Below, piece by piece: positions 1 to 7,777 of a DNA stretch of 63,696 nt. The position numbers and the translations under genes were made by a program. Origin of the DNA: Lachnospiraceae bacterium (GTDB taxonomy: Bacteria > Bacillota > Clostridia > Lachnospirales > Lachnospiraceae); NCBI GenBank assembly GCA_910574885.1, contig CAJTDD010000028.1, forward strand, positions 1,967-65,662, given 5' to 3'. The notes under the pieces were generated by a model, which saw nothing but the letters and a program-made list of their open reading frames with translations, was not told the DNA's origin and made no database searches. Every line of letters begins with the position of its first letter. The stretch's first letter is position 1.

Positions 1-25
1 GGTGAACCCCCGTCAGTGTCTTCCA

Positions 26-286
26 TTAATTGGTTATACCGATTTGATTTAACGCCCTTGTAATAATTAATGTTTCGGATTCCTTATATCCGGCGTTCCT
101 TAGTGAGTCGAATAGTTTAGATTCTGATATTAGATAATCGTTAGTTTCTTTAATTGCAATAATCTCACCATTAACTTGTACATACTCAATAGCAGATTCT
201 TTTGAAAATGAAGGTACATATGCAATCGTACAATCCTCAGAAACCGTATCCTCTAAGTACACCTTGTAAACTTTCATGTTATTCAT
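26..286 (-). CDS. Small hypothetical protein
   Basis: An 86-residue protein that I do not recognise. It is mixed acidic/basic, with no signal peptide, membrane segment or cysteine cluster. The ATG at 284-286 is preceded on the minus strand by a purine-rich AAGGGGAAAG ribosome binding site, which supports a real gene. It is transcribed divergently from the type III toxin-antitoxin locus to its right. No function can be assigned. Confidence 0.55.
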   Translation of the reverse strand: MNNMKVYKVYLEDTVSEDCTIAYVPSFSKESAIEYVQVNGEIIAIKETNDYLISESKLFDSLRNAGYKESETLIITRALNQIGITN

Positions 287-415
287 GTGGCTTTCCCCTT
301 TCTCTGAAGTTCAGACGTGTGAACTTTTTTTGTACGTTTTTCCCTGTAGCAGAATCAATATTTAATTCTAATTACATTATAGACTTTACAAAACGAACAA
401 AAGTATAAAAAGTTA

Positions 416-443
416 TTGTAATTTCTTGCAATTATGCTATACT
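416..443 (+). promoter_or_regulatory. Putative promoter of the type III toxin-antitoxin transcript
   Basis: TTGTAA (416-421), a 16-bp spacer, and an extended -10 TGC-TATACT (TATACT at 438-443). It faces the repeat region and the toxin gene. The 63-bp dispersed repeats lie between it and the antitoxin repeats, so they would be in the transcript leader. Confidence 0.6.
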
Positions 444-456
444 ATATCTAGAGAGC

Positions 457-572
457 GTCCCGTAATTCATGCCCTTATGGGGCGGGTGGACTTCGTCCAT
501 TAAGGTATACCCAAGGGCACACCGTAATGCATGCCCCTTGCGGGGCGGGTGGACTTCGTCCATTAAGGTATG
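457..572 (+). repeat. 63-bp dispersed repeat, two tandem copies
   Basis: Two copies with an exact 63-bp period (compare GGGGCGGGTGG at 479 and 542). Each copy holds two small hairpins: a GCCCC/GGGGC stem around a short loop, and GGAC-TTC-GTCC, followed by ATTAAGGTAT. The same unit recurs at 6084-6209 (two copies) and at 7713-7777 (one copy, inverted). All copies are in untranslated DNA, so this looks like a REP/MITE-like family. Confidence 0.85.
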
Positions 573-579
573 AATAAAG

Positions 580-720
580 GTAAATGTTTGCCGTTGGCTA
601 TGCGACGGGGTACAAGAAACATAGCAGGTAGTTATGCCACTTGCCGATGATGTGGGGTAAAAATGATTCGGTATGTAAATGTTTGCCACTTGCTATACAG
701 GTGGGATATAAGTAGTATAG
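580..720 (+). ncRNA. Type III antitoxin RNA: three pseudoknot-like repeats (CptI/ToxI-like)
   Basis: Three imperfect repeats of about 46-49 nt, immediately upstream of a terminator and a ToxN-superfamily toxin. Each repeat has a short stem at the same place: CCGT/ACGG (591-594 with 605-608), CCAC/GTGG (637-640 with 652-655) and CCAC/GTGG (686-689 with 701-704). The first stem differs from the others at both paired positions, which is compensatory change. In this family the RNA repeats are cut by the toxin and then bind and inhibit it. The family is assigned from gene order and from this pattern. Confidence 0.75.
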
Positions 721-732
721 TTTGTTTATAAG

Positions 733-757
733 TCCCCGTCATTTTTGATGGGGATTT
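733..757 (+). terminator. Terminator between antitoxin RNA and toxin gene
   Basis: TCCCCGTCA-TTTT-TGATGGGGA stem followed by TTTTTT, ending just before the toxin RBS (AGGAG at 761-765). A leaky terminator at this point is the hallmark of type III systems, because it sets the excess of antitoxin RNA over toxin mRNA. Confidence 0.85.
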
Positions 758-770
758 TTTAGGAGAAATA

Positions 771-1247
771 ATGGAAATAAAACCGGGGTATTCTTATCAT
801 ATCAAGGATGAATTCTTTGATTTTGTGCAGGACAAATATTTGATGGGAAATAAAGAAAACGGCAATTACCGACCGCATTTTTTGGCGATTCAAGATAACA
901 AAAATGAAGAATTGTATTGGATGATTCCAATTAGTTCGCAAGTGGAAAAATATAAAATTATTATGGATAAGAAAATAAAAAAATATGGAAAATGTAATAC
1001 AATCGTCATAGGAAAATTTGCGGGAAAGGACAATGCCTTTTTAATTCAAAATGCATTTCCGATTATAAAGAAGTATTTTGACCATATACATACGATTGAA
1101 AATAAGCCAATTATTATACATAGTAAGCTAAATAGGGAACTGACTGTTAAACTACGGGAAGTGTTAGCTATGCATAGAAGAGGGATTCATTTTGTTTTTC
1201 CAGATATAGATTATATACAAAGTAAAATGGAAGGAGAGTTGCCATAG
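771..1247 (+). CDS. Type III toxin, CptN/ToxN-AbiQ superfamily endoribonuclease
   Basis: A 158-residue protein, the usual size for this family. It begins with a PGYSYHIKDEFF stretch and contains YWMIPISS (about residues 46-53), an RNase-toxin core with GKFAGKDNAFLIQNAFPI (about 82-99), and a C-terminal MHRRGIHFVFPDID. These read like the CptN branch of the ToxN/AbiQ fold. Such toxins are sequence-specific RNases that act in phage defence or plasmid maintenance. The RBS is AGGAG, 5 nt before the ATG. The gene follows its repeat RNA and terminator directly, which is the diagnostic arrangement. The exact subfamily (CptN or TenpN) is inferred from memory of family members. Confidence 0.78.
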   Translation: MEIKPGYSYHIKDEFFDFVQDKYLMGNKENGNYRPHFLAIQDNKNEELYWMIPISSQVEKYKIIMDKKIKKYGKCNTIVIGKFAGKDNAFLIQNAFPIIKKYFDHIHTIENKPIIIHSKLNRELTVKLREVLAMHRRGIHFVFPDIDYIQSKMEGELP

Positions 1248-1260
1248 GCAACTCTCTATT
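1234..1260 (+). terminator. Hairpin overlapping the toxin stop codon
   Basis: GAGAGTTGCC-ATA-GGCAACTCTC is a perfect 10-bp stem whose loop contains most of the toxin stop codon (1245-1247). The tract that follows is only weakly T-rich. It is probably the transcription end of the toxin-antitoxin locus. Confidence 0.6.
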
Positions 1261-1325
1261 ACATTTCACACTTTTTCAAGAAAATACTCCCACCCCTTAT
1301 TGAGAAAAAAATATCAATAATGTTA

Positions 1326-1385
1326 TTGACAATCAATATCATTTGGAATACAATACCATTGTAAATGATAATCAGTATCATTAAT
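1326..1385 (+). promoter_or_regulatory. feo promoter with two Fur-box-like operators
   Basis: TTGACA (1326-1331), a 17-bp spacer and TACAAT (1349-1354) form a near-consensus promoter. One Fur-box-like sequence, TTGACAATCAATATCATT, covers the -35 region. A second, palindromic TGATAATCAGTATCA, lies downstream of the -10 at about 1366-1380. Both resemble the GATAATGATAATC-type Fur consensus, so iron-dependent repression of the whole operon is likely. Confidence 0.75.
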
Positions 1386-1398
1386 AACGAGGTAAAAT

Positions 1399-1641
1399 AT
1401 GAGCAAGGAAGAGAAAGCTGCAGCCGTAATCCGGCAGTTGAAGGAAAATGGATATAGGATCACACCGCAAAGGAGACTGCTGATTCAGATAATTCTGGAA
1501 AATGAGTACTCTTCCTGTAAGGAGATTTATTTTGCCGCAAGAGAAAAAGACCAGAAGGTAGGCATGGCGACTGTCTATCGGATGGTGCAGCTATTAGAAG
1601 ATATGGGATTGATACATAAGGAAATGGTCGTGTATCTGTGA
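1399..1641 (+). CDS. Short Fur-family regulator (DNA-binding domain only)
   Basis: An 80-residue protein matching the N-terminal winged helix of Fur: GYRITPQRRLLIQIILEN (about 18-35) and the recognition helix region VGMATVYRMVQLLEDMGL (about 52-69). Full-length Fur is about 140-150 residues. Here the protein stops right after the wing and lacks the dimerisation domain and the metal-binding His/Cys/Glu residues. No frame-shifted continuation is visible, because the next gene starts at the stop. As the first gene of the feo operon, behind Fur boxes, it could be an accessory or competing operator binder. Fold assignment is firm; activity is not. Confidence 0.8.
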   Translation: MSKEEKAAAVIRQLKENGYRITPQRRLLIQIILENEYSSCKEIYFAAREKDQKVGMATVYRMVQLLEDMGLIHKEMVVYL

Positions 1642-1655
1642 AGGAGGGATATGTT

Positions 1656-1865
1656 ATGCCGCTGACGATGTTGAGTTCTGGAGAAGGCGCTGCGATTAAA
1701 CGGATTGGCGGAAGGGACGAGGCGAAACGGTTTCTTGAGAATCTGGGTTTTACCGTGGGAGAGAAAGTGAAGATCGTATCAAGCAACAGTGGGAATGTGA
1801 TTGTCCAGGTGAAAGATTCCCGGGTTGCGGTAAGCAAGGGAATCGCGAATAAGATTATAGTATGA
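1656..1865 (+). CDS. feoA: FeoA domain protein 1
   Basis: A small SH3-like FeoA protein of 69 residues starting MPLTMLSSGEGAAIKRIGG. The ATG at 1656 sits 6 nt behind AAGGAGGG. An upstream in-frame TTG/GTG-type start would overlap the fur-like stop and place the RBS inside the gene. The LGFTVGEKVKIVSSN pattern is typical of FeoA. It is thought to act on the cytosolic side of FeoB in ferrous iron uptake. It lies between the short fur and the second feoA. Confidence 0.88.
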   Translation: MPLTMLSSGEGAAIKRIGGRDEAKRFLENLGFTVGEKVKIVSSNSGNVIVQVKDSRVAVSKGIANKIIV

Positions 1866-1920
1866 ATTGCCCTGGTGCCAAAGAAGGGCGGCGTCAAATT
1901 GTGAAGGAAGGTGTATAAGG

Positions 1921-2145
1921 ATGTTTACATTAAGGGATGTAAAGTGCGACCAGAATGTTGTGGTCAAAAAGTTGCACGGAGAGGGAGCGACGAAGCGTAG
2001 GATCATGGACATGGGCATAACAAGAGGTACTCCAGTCTATGTCAGGAAAGTTGCGCCCCTTGGCGACCCGGTTGAGGTGACGGTGAGAGGGTACGAGCTT
2101 TCGCTTAGGAAGGCGGACGCACAGATGATAGAAGTGCAATCATAA
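1921..2145 (+). CDS. feoA: FeoA domain protein 2
   Basis: A 74-residue FeoA-like protein with GEGATKRRIMDMGITRGTPV and VRGYELSLRKADAQMI, the classic FeoA core and C-terminal strand. The ATG at 1921 follows GAAGGAAGGTG. A second, different FeoA beside the first is common in Clostridia. It is 73 bp upstream of feoB in the same operon and probably partners FeoB. Confidence 0.9.
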   Translation: MFTLRDVKCDQNVVVKKLHGEGATKRRIMDMGITRGTPVYVRKVAPLGDPVEVTVRGYELSLRKADAQMIEVQS

Positions 2146-2218
2146 AGAGTAATTGGAGAAAACACAGCATGCAAGAGCATGGAGAAACAGTAGGAAATAA
2201 CAGCTAGGAGGCAGGAAA

Positions 2219-4372
2219 ATGGGAGTGAAAATCGCACTTGCAGGGAATCCGAACAGCGGAAAGACCACATTATTTAACGCGCTCACAGGCTCGAACCAGT
2301 TCGTAGGGAATTGGCCGGGCGTAACGGTTGAGAAAAAGGAAGGAAAGTTAAAGGACAATAAAGATGTTACGATCATGGATCTTCCGGGCGTCTATTCTTT
2401 ATCGCCTTATACATTGGAGGAAGTGGTCGCCAGGAACTATCTGATCACAGAGCGGCCGGATGCAATCCTGAATATCGTGGACGGAACGAATCTGGAACGG
2501 AACCTTTATCTGAGTACGCAGTTGATGGAACTTGGGATTCCAGTGGTCATGGCGGTCAATATGATGGACGTAGTAGAAAAGTCCGGCGACCAGATCGACT
2601 TACGTCTTTTGGCAGAGAAACTAGGCTGTGAACTTATAGCCATTTCCGCATTGAAGGGAGAGGGAATTAAGGAGGCTGCACAGAAGGCTGTGAAGGCTGC
2701 ACAGGAGCGGAAGGAACCTTCCGTAGTTCATGAATTTGACCCGGAGGTAGAAAAATACCTCAAGGAAATCGAGTCGGTGCTGACAGATGTGCCAACAGGG
2801 CAGGAGAGGTTCTGTGCGGTAAAATTATTTGAAAGGGATGAAAAGATCAAGGAGCAGATACCCAAAGCGCCAGACGTATCGGAAATTATTGCCCGGGCAG
2901 AGGAGGAACTGGATGACGATGCGGAAAGCATCATCACAAATGAGCGCTACCAATATATAGGGTCTGTGACGGAGAAATGCCTGAAAAAGGCAGAGAAAGG
3001 GAAGTTGACAATTTCGGATAAAATTGATAGAATCGTTACAAATCGATGGCTTGCCCTGCCCATCTTTGCGGCTGTAATGTGGATCGTCTACTATGTTTCA
3101 GTCACGACGGTAGGAACTATTGCGACTGACTGGACGAATGATGTACTGTTCGGGGAGATTATTCCGCCGGCGATTGAGAATTTCCTTGTAAGTATCAACT
3201 GTGCAGACTGGCTGAGCGGCCTGATTCTTGACGGTATCGTAGCCGGCGTGGGGGCGGTGCTGGGGTTCGTGCCGCAGATGTTGGTATTGTTCATTTTCCT
3301 TGCGTTTTTGGAAGCGTGCGGATATATGGCGAGGATTGCGTTTATCATGGATCGGATTTTCCGTAAATTCGGGCTGTCCGGCAAATCATTTATCCCTATG
3401 CTGATTGGTACAGGGTGCGGCGTCCCGGGAATCATGGCATCCCGGACGATTGAAAATGACCGTGACCGGAAGATGACGATCATAACGACGACATTTATCC
3501 CGTGTGGGGCTAAATTACCGATTATCGCTTTGATTGCAGGCGCGCTGTTTGACGGGGCTTCCTGGGTGGCTCCCAGTGCATATTTTGTTGGAATCGCAGC
3601 GATTATCTGTTCCGGTATCATATTAAAAAAGACGAAGATGTTTGCAGGAGATCCGGCGCCATTTGTCATGGAACTTCCGGCGTACCATATGCCGACTGTG
3701 GGGAATGTGCTTAGGAGCATGTGGGAGCGGGGCTGGTCCTTTATTAAAAAGGCTGGCACGGTGATTCTTCTGTCAACCATTTTTATCTGGTTCACATCCA
3801 GCTTCGGTATCATAGACGGTAAGTTCGGCATGGCAGAAGATTTGAGTGACGGGTTCCTTGCAGGGATTGGCAGGATGTTCGCATGGATCTTTATTCCTCT
3901 TGGATGGGGCGACTGGCAGGCGGCGGTTGCGGCTGTCACGGGACTGGTGGCCAAGGAAAATGTGGTCGGGACTTTCGGGATTCTTTTTGGTTTTGCTGAA
4001 GTTGCGGAAGACGGAAGTGAGATTTGGGGAACGCTTGCATCGAGCATGACCGGAATCGCGGCATATTCCTTCCTTGTGTTCAACCTTCTGTGCGCGCCTT
4101 GCTTTGCGGCAATCGGGGCGATTAAGCGGGAGATGAATAATGCGAAATGGACTTGGTTTGCAATCGGTTATCAGTGTGCATTTGCCTACGGGGTGTCTCT
4201 GTGCATCTATCAGTTTGGGACACTTTTAGCAGGCGGTGGTTTTGGAGTCGGTACGGCCGCGGCAGTACTGGTGTTGGCAGGATTCCTGTATCTGCTGTTT
4301 CGGCCGCACAGGGAAACAACGACGCTTAGTGTGGATCTTTCAAGCGTGGCTGCCAGAGGTGCGAAAGCATAA
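2219..4372 (+). CDS. feoB: Ferrous iron transporter FeoB
   Basis: A 717-residue inner-membrane Fe(II) transporter. The N-terminal G domain has G1 GNPNSGKTT (residues 9-17), G3 DLPG (54-57) and G4 NMMD (114-117), followed by a helical GDI-like spacer to about residue 270. The membrane part carries both Gate motifs, including GTGCGVPGIMASR and CGAKLP, and about ten hydrophobic segments. The length is typical for the family. The RBS is AGGAGG at 2205-2210. It is the core of the Fur-controlled operon, downstream of two feoA genes. Confidence 0.97.
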   Translation: MGVKIALAGNPNSGKTTLFNALTGSNQFVGNWPGVTVEKKEGKLKDNKDVTIMDLPGVYSLSPYTLEEVVARNYLITERPDAILNIVDGTNLERNLYLSTQLMELGIPVVMAVNMMDVVEKSGDQIDLRLLAEKLGCELIAISALKGEGIKEAAQKAVKAAQERKEPSVVHEFDPEVEKYLKEIESVLTDVPTGQERFCAVKLFERDEKIKEQIPKAPDVSEIIARAEEELDDDAESIITNERYQYIGSVTEKCLKKAEKGKLTISDKIDRIVTNRWLALPIFAAVMWIVYYVSVTTVGTIATDWTNDVLFGEIIPPAIENFLVSINCADWLSGLILDGIVAGVGAVLGFVPQMLVLFIFLAFLEACGYMARIAFIMDRIFRKFGLSGKSFIPMLIGTGCGVPGIMASRTIENDRDRKMTIITTTFIPCGAKLPIIALIAGALFDGASWVAPSAYFVGIAAIICSGIILKKTKMFAGDPAPFVMELPAYHMPTVGNVLRSMWERGWSFIKKAGTVILLSTIFIWFTSSFGIIDGKFGMAEDLSDGFLAGIGRMFAWIFIPLGWGDWQAAVAAVTGLVAKENVVGTFGILFGFAEVAEDGSEIWGTLASSMTGIAAYSFLVFNLLCAPCFAAIGAIKREMNNAKWTWFAIGYQCAFAYGVSLCIYQFGTLLAGGGFGVGTAAAVLVLAGFLYLLFRPHRETTTLSVDLSSVAARGAKA

Positions 4373-4520
4373 TCAATTTCTGGTGTTTGCAAGGACAGGA
4401 GGGATATTCCTGTCCGGACGGATGGTATAGTGTATTATAATAAGGAAGGAAATGAAAAAGTAAGCATACCTGATGGATGGAAGTAAGTGGTTATTGAGGG
4501 ATTAATCGAGGAAAGAAGGG

Positions 4521-4712
4521 ATGCATATGGCGCTAGCGGCAAGCAGTGTGGTATCGACGACGGCTGTGGGAGCGGTAGTCTTAGGGATTGCAGCGTTGGC
4601 TGTGAGAAACATCTGGAAAAAGAAGAAAGCAGGGGGTGGCTGCGGATGTGGCTGCAGCGGCTGCAGCGGGACATGTCCGGGTAAAAATCCGGGCATGGAC
4701 AGACGCGAATGA
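4521..4712 (+). CDS. FeoB-associated Cys-rich membrane protein
   Basis: A 63-residue protein with one N-terminal transmembrane segment (about residues 6-28), a Lys cluster, then a Gly/Cys tail containing CGCGCSGCSGTC. This is the FeoB-associated Cys-rich family, always found after feoB in Firmicutes. A role as a metal or redox partner of FeoB is inferred from context. The RBS is GAAAGAAGGG. It ends the feo operon. Confidence 0.85.
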   Translation: MHMALAASSVVSTTAVGAVVLGIAALAVRNIWKKKKAGGGCGCGCSGCSGTCPGKNPGMDRRE

Positions 4713-4742
4713 ATTGACTTTTCATAGAGGAAATACTATAAT

Positions 4743-4796
4743 GAAACTGTCAGGATTGACAGCTGCAGGCTGCAAATCCGGACAGTTTCTTTGTAT
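4743..4796 (+). terminator. feo operon terminator
   Basis: GAAACTGTC (4743-4751) pairs with GACAGTTTC (4781-4789), and GGATT pairs with AATCC inside the stem, followed by TTTG. It ends the feo operon before the M24 peptidase. Confidence 0.8.
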
Positions 4797-4862
4797 ATAA
4801 TTAGGAGCTGCAAAAGCCTGTTATATAAATAAAAATATATCAACGAAAGGTTGGGGAAGACA

Positions 4863-5948
4863 ATGGATCAGAACAAAGTTGCAAGAGTATTAAAATCAAT
4901 GGAAGAGCATGAAATCCCGCAGATGATTATATCGGATCCGGTAGCGATTTTCTATCTTACGGGCAAATGGATTGCACCAGGCGAGAGGCTTCTTGCGTTA
5001 TATCTGAATGTCGGCGGTAATCATAAGCTGGTAATCAACAAATTGTTCCCGCAGGAGAAGGATTTGGGAGTAGAGTTGGTATGGTATGATGATATCGAAG
5101 ACGGTGTGGAGATTTTGAGCAGATTCGTGGAGAAGGACAAGGTGATGGGAATCGACAAGACTTGGCCGGCAAGATTCCTTCTGCGTCTTCAGGAATTAGG
5201 CGGGGGAAGCAAGTTCGTGAACGGCTCTCCGATTATCGACTATATCCGTATGGTGAAAGATGAAAAAGAGAAAGAGCTGATGCGCGAGTCTTCAAGACTT
5301 AACGATATCGCTATGGAGAAGCTGATTCCATGGGTATCTAAGGGGTTGACGGAGAAGGAACTGAACGCTAAGATTCGCGAGATTTACAAAGAGCTTGGGT
5401 GTGAGGATGTATCTTTCGACCCAATCACGGCGTATGCGAAGGGAGCGGCAGACCCGCATCATGTAACAGACGACTCCAAAGGAAAGCGCGGCGATTGTGT
5501 GATTCTTGATATCGGTGCGTTCAAGGATAATTATGCTTCCGATATGACAAGAACCGTATTTATCGGGGAAGTGTCTGACCGGGCGAGAGAGATCTATGAC
5601 ATTGTTGTAGAGGCGAACAGACGTGGAATTGAGGCTGCTAAGCCAGGCAACCGGATGTGTGATGTTGACCTTGCGGCAAGGAATTATATCGAAGAGAAGG
5701 GATATGGACAGTATTTCACACACAGGACCGGACATTCTATCGGTCTGGAGGATCATGAGTTCGGCGATGTATCTTCAGTCAATGAAGATATTATCCAGGT
5801 AGGGCAGTGCTTTTCCGTAGAGCCGGGAATCTATCTGGCAGAGGAAGGAATCGGCGTGCGTATCGAAGATCTTGTGATTATCACGGAGGATGGATGCGAG
5901 GTATTGAACCATTATACGAAGGATCTGATCGTAGTACCAGAGGAGTAA
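4863..5948 (+). CDS. M24-family aminopeptidase (Xaa-Pro dipeptidase/aminopeptidase type)
   Basis: A 361-residue protein. The N-terminal creatinase-like domain (about 1-130) is followed by a pita-bread catalytic domain. The five metal ligands are visible: Asp in LDIGAFKDNY, Asp in SDMTRT, His in HRTGHSIGLEDHE, Glu in SVEPGIY and Glu in GVRIEDL. It removes N-terminal residues before proline, or cleaves Xaa-Pro dipeptides, in the cytosol. The ATG at 4863 was chosen over an upstream TTG at 4851 because GGGGAAG lies just before it. Confidence 0.93.
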   Translation: MDQNKVARVLKSMEEHEIPQMIISDPVAIFYLTGKWIAPGERLLALYLNVGGNHKLVINKLFPQEKDLGVELVWYDDIEDGVEILSRFVEKDKVMGIDKTWPARFLLRLQELGGGSKFVNGSPIIDYIRMVKDEKEKELMRESSRLNDIAMEKLIPWVSKGLTEKELNAKIREIYKELGCEDVSFDPITAYAKGAADPHHVTDDSKGKRGDCVILDIGAFKDNYASDMTRTVFIGEVSDRAREIYDIVVEANRRGIEAAKPGNRMCDVDLAARNYIEEKGYGQYFTHRTGHSIGLEDHEFGDVSSVNEDIIQVGQCFSVEPGIYLAEEGIGVRIEDLVIITEDGCEVLNHYTKDLIVVPEE

Positions 5949-5990
5949 AGAGGTTTTAAGCGCAGTAATTCTCGATATAGGATAAAGATG

Positions 5991-6026
5991 CAGGCAGGAT
6001 AGGAATTGATTATCCTGCCTGTTTTA
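5991..6026 (+). terminator. Terminator after the M24 peptidase
   Basis: CAGGCAGGATA (5991-6001) and TATCCTGCCTG (6011-6021) form a perfect 11-bp stem with a 9-nt loop, followed by TTTTA. Confidence 0.88.
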
Positions 6027-6083
6027 TGCGCAGACCCGTACAGATGAAATATGCTGCTGAGGCGGTGCATGGGTCGCAGGTCC

Positions 6084-6209
6084 CCCAAGGGGCATCCCGT
6101 AATGCATGCCCCTACGGGGCGGGTGGACTTCGTCCAGTAAGGTATACCCAAGGGGCATCCCGTAATGCATGCCCCCACGGGGCGGGTGGACTTCGTCCAG
6201 TAAGGTATA
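6084..6209 (+). repeat. 63-bp dispersed repeat, two tandem copies
   Basis: Two almost identical copies with a 63-bp period (GCATCCCGT at 6092 and 6155). They have the same two hairpins as the copies at 457-572, with CCAGTAAGGTATA at the 3' side instead of CCATTAAGGTAT. They lie downstream of the peptidase terminator in gene-free DNA. Confidence 0.88.
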
Positions 6210-6645
6210 GGTATGTCGAATCATGTCGATGGATTATAGCGTTTTTTGGCATCAAAGGCTTGCATTTTGTGGGAAATATCTGATAAAATAGGGATGTGAG
6301 GAAATCAGTTGGGTGAAGAGTGTTTTACCAGTCATTTTAATTTTTAGGGATTTAGCCGTTTCGGGAACAAAGCAATGGTTCTTTTGGGCTGTCTATGAAT
6401 TTCAAGGGTAATCTGTTCGGTTCGGACAAAATTTTCAGATGTAATTTATTAGTTAAGTATCGTCCTGCTATTATGGCATTGAAGTCCATATTGCTGTAAT
6501 TATATTGTTGTAACTATATTGCTGACGCTATTGCCGCAGCTCTATGGTTGTAATTATTTGGCTGCAGCTCTATGGCAACCGTTATTTGCGGCAGCTCTAT
6601 GGCAGGAGGAGTTGCCGAAGGAGAGTTTAGAATAGGAGTGATAGA
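6210..6645. other. Gene-free stretch with a degenerate short tandem repeat
   Basis: No convincing gene was found between the 63-bp repeats and the next start codon. From about 6488 to 6606 the DNA is a run of degenerate units of about 12-16 bp, alternating TTGCTGTAATTAT-like and GCAGCTCTATGG-like versions. This forms the leader of the following small gene. No clear promoter was picked out. Confidence 0.5.
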
Positions 6646-6903
6646 ATGAATCGTGGGAAGACGGAGAATGAATACGTAGGTTTAATGGTGAATATGTATG
6701 AGAAGTCGAATGAGGAACTCTGCGCGATTGCGGAGAGTGGGCGTATTGATGATATTATGACCGGATATCTTGTGCTGATATTGCATAAGGTGGGAGTTGC
6801 GATGGAGAAAGTGAATGAGATAGACTATTCTTCCATTTTTCGGAAAATTGATGTTAGAGAAGCACAGATGTTAGGACGATTATATGGTAGAAAGGCAGCA
6901 TAA
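6646..6903 (+). CDS. Small hypothetical protein
   Basis: An 85-residue, mainly helical soluble protein with no recognised domain. It starts with an ATG behind AGGAGTGATAGA. Phe/Tyr/Leu-rich helices near the C terminus (YSSIFRKIDVREAQMLGRLYG) suggest a compact fold. It precedes the HD hydrolase by about 150 bp and may share its transcript. Function unknown. Confidence 0.6.
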   Translation: MNRGKTENEYVGLMVNMYEKSNEELCAIAESGRIDDIMTGYLVLILHKVGVAMEKVNEIDYSSIFRKIDVREAQMLGRLYGRKAA

Positions 6904-7056
6904 GTTAAGAATACGATAAGGATATCATAAAGATATCATAAACACTGTTTTTATGGGTTGACCTTTGGTGATAAAGAGATTATAATTTTGAACGAAAGAC
7001 TAATAAATAATGCGTACATACAGATGAAAGATGAATCAGATAAAGGAGGAGCTGCA

Positions 7057-7620
7057 ATGAACAGGGAGCAGGCACATGATATCTTGATGAGATACATGAA
7101 GGGAGAGAACTATATTACACATTCTTATGCTGTGGAGGCGATTATGAAAGGGCTAGCAAAACGCCTTGCACCGGAGGACGTTGAATATTGGGGAATCGTC
7201 GGTTTGCTTCATGATCTGGATGAAGAACAATGTGACTGGCAGCATGATATGGGAGTACATGGTCCTACATCTGTGGAGATACTTAAAAAGGAAGGAATTG
7301 AAGACAAGGTATTGTTTGACGCAATCTGTGCACACAATCCTAAGAGCGGTGTGAAAGCAAAGACAACCTTACAGTATGCGATCCTTGCGGCAGATCCGAT
7401 GAGTGGATTTGTGAAAGCCGTTGCACAGATCTACCCTGATAAGAAGATTGCAAGCGTAAAGCATAAGTCAGTTATGAAGCGGTTCAATGAACTGCGTTTT
7501 GCGGCAGGGGCTAACCGGGATTACATGGAGTCTATAGAGTTTACCGGATTAAGCCTGGATGACTTGATTGATGTTGCACTGGAAGAGATGGGTGCGATCG
7601 CTGACATACTTGGCCTATAG
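7057..7620 (+). CDS. HD-domain phosphohydrolase
   Basis: A 187-residue HD protein. Its motifs are H in YITHSYAVEAIM, the HD pair in GLLHDLDEE (about residues 51-59), and H in CAHNPKSG, then Asp in LAADPMSGF. This set is typical of the short HDIG-type hydrolases that act on nucleotides or related phosphates. The ATG at 7057 follows AAAGGAGGAGC; an upstream in-frame extension to 6958 has no RBS. The substrate cannot be told from sequence. Confidence 0.85.
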   Translation: MNREQAHDILMRYMKGENYITHSYAVEAIMKGLAKRLAPEDVEYWGIVGLLHDLDEEQCDWQHDMGVHGPTSVEILKKEGIEDKVLFDAICAHNPKSGVKAKTTLQYAILAADPMSGFVKAVAQIYPDKKIASVKHKSVMKRFNELRFAAGANRDYMESIEFTGLSLDDLIDVALEEMGAIADILGL

Positions 7621-7712
7621 GGAGCAACAAGTATAAAGAGTGCGGGAGACGGATTGGGTTTTGTATGCTATATAGCATATAATTAGGAAGTAATTGGTAG
7701 CTTGCCGGAAAT

Positions 7713-7777
7713 TATACCTTAATGGACGAAGTCCGCCCGCCCCGCAGGGGCATGAATTACGGGATGCCCTTTGGGTA
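7713..7777 (-). repeat. 63-bp dispersed repeat, single inverted copy
   Basis: TACCTTAATGGACGAAGTCC at 7716-7735 and the GCCCCGCAGGGGC hairpin match the reverse complement of the unit at 457-572. It lies between two promoter candidates in the capsule leader. Confidence 0.85.

Noticed and set aside
432..689. Minus-strand frame with a repeated LMDEVHPP peptide
   Set aside because: The 63-bp repeat is a multiple of three, so it stays open in this frame. The peptide is only the repeat translated; there is no RBS and a structured RNA lies on the other strand.
3091..4083. 330-residue minus-strand frame inside feoB
   Set aside because: Shadow frame of the feoB membrane region; no RBS, implausible composition.
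6024..6283. Overlapping frames on both strands through the 6084-6209 repeats
   Set aside because: Same reason: translated non-coding repeat, open on both strands, without RBS.
457..7777. CRISPR array
   Set aside because: The 63-bp units are in tandem without spacers and are scattered; there are no cas genes.
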